A stretch of 64,000 bases of DNA from Dipteronia dyeriana (Eukaryota > Streptophyta > Magnoliopsida > Sapindales > Sapindaceae), in assembly GCA_032871835.1 (NCBI GenBank), contig CM065297.1, forward strand, positions 63,041,253 through 63,105,252. Reading direction: 5' to 3'. A model generated the notes under the pieces. The model was not told the origin of the DNA, made no database searches, and was given only the letters and a program-made list of their open reading frames with translations. Made by a program: the position numbers and the translations under genes. Below are positions 58,030 to 64,000 of this stretch, one piece after another (position 1 is the first letter of the stretch; every line of letters begins with the position of its first letter).

Positions 58030-60236
58030 TGTTTAGATTATGCTCGATAGCAAGAGTGTAATAATGTATTATTAATGAAAGTGATTTCTAGTTTAACAAA
58101 TCTTATAGCATTTATAGTTTAATTACTATAATTGTCAAAAGTAAATAATCATAAGGTCAAAAAACTACGAGAAAATAAGAATTGTTCGTACATCTGGATA
58201 TGTATAAGATAGATACAATTCTTTAGTTAGTCTTGATAATTTTCACAACTTAAGATAAAGGTTGGACACCTTTATCTTATTAAAGTTGTAGATTCTTTTG
58301 CTAGCATTTGAGTGGGATCAAATGAGTTATGATGAGTTTAAAATCATCAAAGTGTGGTGTTTTGGGCAAAGGAATCTAGTGCACTAGGTGCATTTAAATG
58401 GATCACAGTGAGATACTTTATCCAGAACCGTCAATGGATAAAAGTTTTCACTTGAAGACAATCAGAGAGTCTATCTCAATCCTGAGATATACGATAGACA
58501 TATGGTTGCAAGTATTATCATTTGACCTATCAATGAGTACGATTATATAGCATATTCTATCCTTGATAGTTTGGTGGCATTCATTTGTTAATCGATAGAA
58601 GACTTCATTTATAGATATGGACATCGTGGCTTCATTTATTAAATGAGAGTAAAATTTCATCATATGGATGTTTTTAAGTATTAGATATTAAATCTTAACA
58701 TTAAGTTTTAAATAGTTTCTATTGAATTATGGCTTATGGACAAGTCAAAATATCCAAGTTCAAAATGTGGTCGTATGAGTAAATATGGTAACTTGGAGAG
58801 CTATAGGCGGTCTATGAGCTCTTGGCGATTACTGATATTCTTCACGAGGATACACTTTCTCCATTAAGATTGTCTAGGGTATGAATGAACAATATTAAAT
58901 TATTCTATCTTTATTTAAGAGTTCAATTTTAGTTATATAGTGGAATGAACTAAAATTAATAGATCAAACCTAAGTGAATCATTTGTTGATTATGATTAAA
59001 TTATGCCTATTGGAGCTTAAAATTTGATAGCCAGCCAAGATCCCCAATCTGCATGAACTTGCATGGATCACTTGAGATATTCTACCGGACCAATTTATGG
59101 GTCAATCTAGAATTGTATTAAGGGATGTGGACTTGTTTATTTTAGTAGGAATAAGTCTAGTTCACATGTGGACTTTTTATTTAAGTCACATAGATTTCAT
59201 AAAATAAGAAAAACAATATTTGGCACATATATATTGGCTTGGGCGGCTAAGGCTATATATAATAGCTTATTATATTGTTTTTTATTTTATTATTTAATTA
59301 AATGGAAATTAATTAATTAGTTATTTAATTAAAAGTCAAAATCTTTTTCCTAGTAGGAGTAGGTCTCCTATTGTAATATTATTGTTGGTAATATGATAAG
59401 TATCAAATACTATATTTGATAAGTTGATAAATAAAAGGAATTTATTTATCTAGTCAAATTAGGAAGTATTTGATTTCTATTAAAACTCTAGTTGACAATT
59501 GATCAAATTAGGAAGTTTTAATTTAGTAACAATTTAATTCAATAATTGGTTATTGAATAAATACACTATTTGAGTTTGATTAGGAGTCTTGGTGTAGAAA
59601 AGAATTCATCTTTGAAAAGGATTCTTGATCACTAAGTAAATCCTCCTAAGGAAAGGATTCTTGCACACCAAGTAAATCTTTCTTAGGAGAGGATTTGGTC
59701 TCCTATATATATTACCTATTAAATTTGGCCAAGGCTAGGTTTTAATCATGAACTAGGGTTTATACAAGAGTAAAATTCGGCCAAGAGAAAAAAGGAAGAA
59801 AGAATGTTTAGTTTTCGATAGTGCACTAGTAGCCTTTACGTTAAAAGGTTTTGTGTACAACATCGAATCAAGGTTCATGAGAGTTTCAACCAAATTGATT
59901 GATAATTTACAAGTGACCTAACGTTCTTTGTTATTCTTCTTGGAGGATTATTGTGACTAATAAAAGAAAGAGATTTTGTTTGCTTCCATCCTCAGGTATA
60001 CAATTTAAAGAAAATGAGCCCACACTCCTAGGTGATTCACGTTCGTGATTGGATTGAAAGATCTTATGAATTCAATTAGATGTTAGTTTAATCGTCATGA
60101 AAAAAAAGGTATGATACTTTTAATAAATGTCACTTAATCTAGGGTTAAGGTTCTTTCTTTTAAAGAGAAAATTTTAAAATATACCAAACCCTAATTCTAC
60201 GCTTCCGCCGTGTTTTGAACAGTTTTTTTTCCTACA
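58030..60236 (+). mobile_element. Solo LTR of family B inside element D gag
   Basis: TGTTTAGATTATGCTCG to TTTTTTCCTACA, 2207 bp. The exact target duplication tgtcc is at 58025-58029 and 60237-60241. Same family as 44889-47358 and the LTRs of element B. No internal region. Confidence 0.95.
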
Positions 60237-61820
60237 TGTCCACCTTCACTTGTTGGCTGAGGGCATAACAACCCAGCCGGCGAATCCCAACACCTAAAGA
60301 GAAACGAGTAAACCAAGAGTCAGGCAGCTCATCTTCAACCAGTCAGGACTTCCTCTACCGGAACCAACCAATAATAGGACGGGACCTCAACCCTCGGTTC
60401 GAGACAGGTTAGGGCCCATGCCCCCAGTTCCTTACAGACCATCTTGCTACCAACCTTAGCAGGTAAAATCTATAGCAGATATCCCACTGCGAGAATAATG
60501 TGATCCCCTCACCCGAAAACCTGTACGAGAGAAGCCCGGGCAGGAGTGGGAGCCAGCCAGTGAAGCACTCGGGCAGATCCCCCTCGGGAAGAAGAAAAGG
60601 TTGAAGGCTCCAGTTCATCTAAAGGGTCAGATAGTGAGGGATCCGAGGTTGATTTCAAAAGACATAGAAACAAGCGCCTAAGGGACCAACTAGCTAGAAT
60701 GCAGAAAAAGATTTAGAAAATTGAAGAAAGGAAAGCGTCAGGAAGTAATAAAAAAAAAGATCCGCTGAGTGAAATGAATGCTCCCTTCACTAGGAGGATC
60801 AATGAAGTCGAACACCCATTTTACTTCAAGACGCCAACAGATAAGTTCTCCAGCGTCGAAGATCCGTGAAGTCATATTGAAAGCTTCGTTCAGTAGATAG
60901 AGGTTCATAACACTACCAGGGTAGCCATATGCCTGATGTTCCCTACTTCATTTACTAACTATGCAAAGACCTGGTTTAGAAAGTTACCCACAGAAAATGT
61001 GGATTCCTTCACAAAGCTTTCAACCGATTTTTGATCACAGTTCCAGGGTGTTAAAACACACCCTAAAGACCCCATCCACCTTAAATATGTGATCCAGGAG
61101 TAAGGGGAAACCCTCCAATCTTATATGGAGCGATTTAACATAGAAGTTATTCAGATGGGAGTCTTTGCCGAAGTGGATACACTTGCCAACATTCGCAGGA
61201 ACCTGTGGGCGAGAAGGCTATTCTAGTCCTTTACCAAGCATCCTTCAGAAAACTATCAGAAGGCCTAAGATTGGGCTCTTGAACAGGTCGATATCGACGA
61301 GCAACTCATGGTTAAAATCGAGCATGAAGATATGATATCGACAAAGCGCTAGAAGAAAGAGGCTCCCAGACCCATGCCGTATTAGAAAGCGTAGAACATG
61401 CCTTCCAACAGGTCGATGTATCACCCCCTCCATGCCAACCTTGACAGGAGCAGTACCCTACAAGGTGAACCCCTTTATGAGTTTTGCATCCTCCGAGGGT
61501 AGTCGCCCCCATATCCCAGGACAAAAGAGGGCACGAGCACTATACCCCTTGAATGCATCCCGTGACATAATCTACCTCGCCATCAGGGATAAAGGGTCGC
61601 TTTGGAAGCTGGCACTTATGAATGCTTCGGTAGATACCAGGAACTGATACAAGTACTGTGACTTCCACAAAGACATAGGACACAACACATCAGAGTATTA
61701 CAGCCTGCTCAACCAGATTGAAGCTCTAGTGAGGGGAGATTGCGTGGTGGAATTCCTATAGCAAGTTAGGGACAATATCCAAATCAAAAAGGATGTACAA
61801 GCCGAGATGTGGGACGTTAT
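60237..61820 (+). pseudogene. Element D gag, main part
   Basis: Frames joined across stops contain PFYFKTPTDKFSSVEDP, SHIESFVQ, VAICLMFPTSFTNYAKTWF, RKLPTENVDSFTKL and ETLQSYMERFNIEV (60800-61160). These are diagnostic for the Ty3 Gag capsid (retrotrans_gag), Tat lineage. A single knuckle-like segment KYCDFHKDIGHNTSEYY (61649-61700) has lost its last cysteine. IHTVNGGPTLAG (61870-61905) begins the linker to protease. At least six in-frame stops. Confidence 0.85.
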
Positions 61821-62400
61821 AGAGAACCGGAGAGGTAAACAGAAGGATTGGATACAACAAATCCAAGTTATCCATACTGTCAATGGAGGACCCACCCTTG
61901 CGGGAATTTCCAACGATGCCAAGAAAAACCATGCCAGAAAAATTCCCCATACTGATGAAAGGAGGGGTGTCTTCAAGAAAGACCAGAGCTCAATTGGCCT
62001 TCCTAGTAGGCCTTGATCAGTTTTACGGAGGCAGAAGTCTACAACATTGTTCAACCTCATGATGACCCAATGGTAATCATAGTACAGATCACCAATTGCC
62101 TAGTTCACTGTGTGCTCATCGAAATAGGCAGCAGTGTGGATATTCTTTTTAAAGACACCCTTGAGAAGCTTAACTTGAAGCAGTGGTGCTACAACAACTG
62201 CACTACCCTCTGTATGGCTTCACAGGGGATTCCATTGTACTAGTAGGGTTAAAGATCTTGCTAGTAATCGTGGGAACTTTGCCTCTACAACAAAACCTTA
62301 AGATTGTTTTTTTATTGGTCGATACACCCTTCAGCCTACAACACCATCTTAGGGAGACTCTTCTTGTGGGCCCTTAGGGGGGTCATGTCTATCTACCATA
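61821..62400 (+). pseudogene. Element D protease
   Basis: PHDDPMVIIVQITNCLVHCV, then IEIGSSVDILFKDTLEKLNL (ATG frame 62013-62243). In the family the active site is D-T-G-S-S; here it reads E-I-G-S-S (62121-62135), so the catalytic Asp is gone. A frameshift follows near 62235. Confidence 0.8.
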
Positions 62401-62699
62401 ATGTCTTAAAATTCCTAGTAGGTAATAAGGTTGGAGAGATACATGGAGACCAGTAAGCAGTCCGCTATTGTTATACGGGCTTTACCAATCCTATAACATT
62501 GGTGAAGCAATTTGTATAGGTAGCCATGATACAACGTCAGGATTAGTCTGAGGCAGATCCTAAGGTCCCAGGTACCACAGAAGATCAGGAGAAGTATCCG
62601 GGGGTTGATGACCAAGCTATAAATGATACTAAGGAAGACAGTAGATGGTCCAGTGGCAATCCAGTTAATGAGATGGAAGAAATACCGATCAGAGGCAAT

Positions 62700-63640
62700 G
62701 ATTCGACCAATGTAGTCAAGGTTGGGGTCACTCTGGAGTTGGGAGTGAAGGAATGACTGATTGGGCTGCTCAAGGAATTCAACGACATATTTGCATGGAG
62801 CCACAAAGAGATGCCAGGAATCCCTCTAACCTTGGCTTCTCATAGGTTGACTGATGATCCCACTGTTAATCCTGTCAAGTAGAAAAGGTGTCATTTCAAA
62901 ACCAAAGAAATGTCGTGGTGTAGGAGGAAGTTGACAAGTTGATCAAAGCTGGGTTCTTCAGGGATGTACGATACCCTGATTGAATCGCCAATGTTGTCTT
63001 GGTCACTAAGTCAAATGGGAAGTGACGAATATGCGTCGACAACACTGACCTCAACCAAGCATGTTTGGAAGATAACTTCATGCTCCTGAGGATTGACCAG
63101 TTGGTATACTCTACCACAGAAAACAAGCTCCTGAGCTTTATGGATGCGTTCTCTGGGTACAATCAAATCAGGATGCACCCAGCAGACCAGGACAAGACTA
63201 GTTTCTTCACCAAGCACGATTTCTATGGCTATGAGGTGATGTCGTTTAGCCTTAAAAATGCAAGGGCTACGTACCAGCGGTTGGTCAATTGACTATTCAA
63301 GATAGAAATTGGGAGGTCTATGGAATTTTACATTGATGATATAATCATCAAGTCTCAGACCGTTGAAGAACATCAGAACGACCTTTGTATGACTTTCTTA
63401 ATCATAAGAAAAAATCAGATGCCACTAAAGCCTTCCAAGTTTGCCTTCAAGGTAACCGCAAGGAAGTTTTTAGGTTTCATGGTTCATGAATGGGGTATAA
63501 AGGCCAATCCTGAAAAGATCCAGGCTATATCAGATCTTGAGTCTCCAACCTCTCTTAACCAGGTCAAGTTCTTAACAGGTCGAATAACCGCTCTTAACTA
63601 GTTTATTTCCCGGTCAACCGATAAATTCCTTTCATTCTTC
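62700..63640 (+). pseudogene. Element D reverse transcriptase
   Basis: Order: FNDIFAWSHKEMPGI, VDKLIKAGFFRDVRYPD, ANVVLVTKSNGK, ICVDNTDLNQA, LSFMDAFSGYNQIRMHP and SFFTKHDFYGYEVMSFSLKN. YIDDIIIKS follows (YxDD box 63329-63340), then FLGFMVHEWGIKANPEKIQ and FLTGRITALN. Ty3/Gypsy reverse transcriptase with catalytic aspartates (MDAFSG, YIDD) still present, but stops at 62880, 63024 and 63290 and a frame gap near 62910 inactivate it. Confidence 0.9.
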
Positions 63641-63759
63641 TAGGTGATAAAACAGGGAAGAAACATGAAATGGTATTGGAACAGCAAGGTATCTGGTCAG
63701 CCCACCGTTGCTTATCAAGCCAGTTCCTAGGGAAGAGCTGCAAATTTACTTAACCATAC

Positions 63760-64000
63760 CAGAAATAGTGTTGAGTGGGGCCTTAGTCAAGGATTACAGA
63801 GATGGGGTCTAACGACCCGTGTATTACGTCAGTCGTGCATTATCCAAGCCCGAGAAGAACTACCTCATCCTTGAGAAGCTTGCCTTTACCTTGGCTACAT
63901 CAGTGAGGAAGCTTCATCCCTATTTTCAAGCTCATACTATGGCGGTAGTGACCGACCAACCTCTAAGCTAGATTTTACAGAAGCCAGACTTATTGGGGAG
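63760..64000 (+). pseudogene. Element D RNase H, partial at window edge
   Basis: VYYVSRALSKPEKNYLILEK, LAFTLATSVRKLHPYFQAHT and VVTDQPL give the Tat-lineage RNase H core. A stop follows at about 63968. Continues beyond the window. Confidence 0.8.

Larger units (their letters stand above)
56553..64000 (+). mobile_element. Ty3/Gypsy Tat-like element D, 5' part
   Basis: LTR about 56553-57744, primer site 57752, gag, protease, reverse transcriptase and RNase H in Ty3/Gypsy order. The sequence continues past the window. The solo B LTR at 58030-60236 interrupts gag. The LTR start is atypical (cgattaatagcc where TGTTAA… would be expected from the end TTAACA), so the left edge is approximate. Many in-frame stops; the element is dead. 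Confidence 0.8.

Overview
The window is plant nuclear heterochromatin. It is AT-rich and filled with nested long-terminal-repeat (LTR) retrotransposons, most of them decayed. I found no host gene, tRNA, rRNA or organellar sequence. The primer sites complementary to initiator-Met tRNA, Sirevirus-type copia proteins and Tat-type Ty3/Gypsy proteins fit a flowering plant, probably a eudicot. I cannot name the species. Families are labelled A-H here for convenience.

Layout. (1) 1-2030: minus-strand LTR of family E, cut by the window edge; 2031-3716 is unassigned. (2) ~3717-20970: a decayed copia element A on the plus strand. It is split by a solo Ty3-type LTR G1 (4509-16696), and G1 in turn holds a complete 10.6-kb element, E copy 1 (4949-15551). 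A solo LTR of family C (17820-20008) sits at the end of A's pol. (3) ~20975-43344: a minus-strand copia element B with an extra partial internal region beyond its 3' LTR. It is interrupted by a solo-LTR-like block H (27567-29410) and by E copy 2 (30600-41172, minus strand) inside its 5' LTR. (4) 43345-56552: a minus-strand Sirevirus-like element C. Its 3' LTR holds a solo B LTR (44889-47358). Its gag holds a solo LTR F (52009-54845), which holds a solo Ty3-type LTR G2 (52101-53435). Its 5' end carries a tandem duplication. (5) ~56553-64000: a plus-strand Tat-like Ty3/Gypsy element D, interrupted in gag by a solo B LTR (58030-60236) and running off the window.

Most joins are supported by 5-bp target-site duplications read directly at the junctions: cctac, gctac, attag and tgtcc are exact; aacag/agcag, agttc/tgttc and tgggt/tgggc have one mismatch.

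The most interesting content is family E. It has ~2.6-kb LTRs, a long gag with two CCHC knuckles and a coiled coil, no protease, integrase or reverse transcriptase, and a second ORF (ORF2) resembling the 'putative plant transposon protein' domain in the position where Sireviruses carry an env-like gene. E shares LTR ends, polypurine tract, internal palindromes and a GC-rich LTR hairpin with C, which encodes Sirevirus pol. E therefore looks like a gag+ORF2 element mobilised by a C-type partner. Two E copies lie in opposite orientation, and both ORFs are broken by different mutations in each copy, which suggests they were intact when the copies spread.
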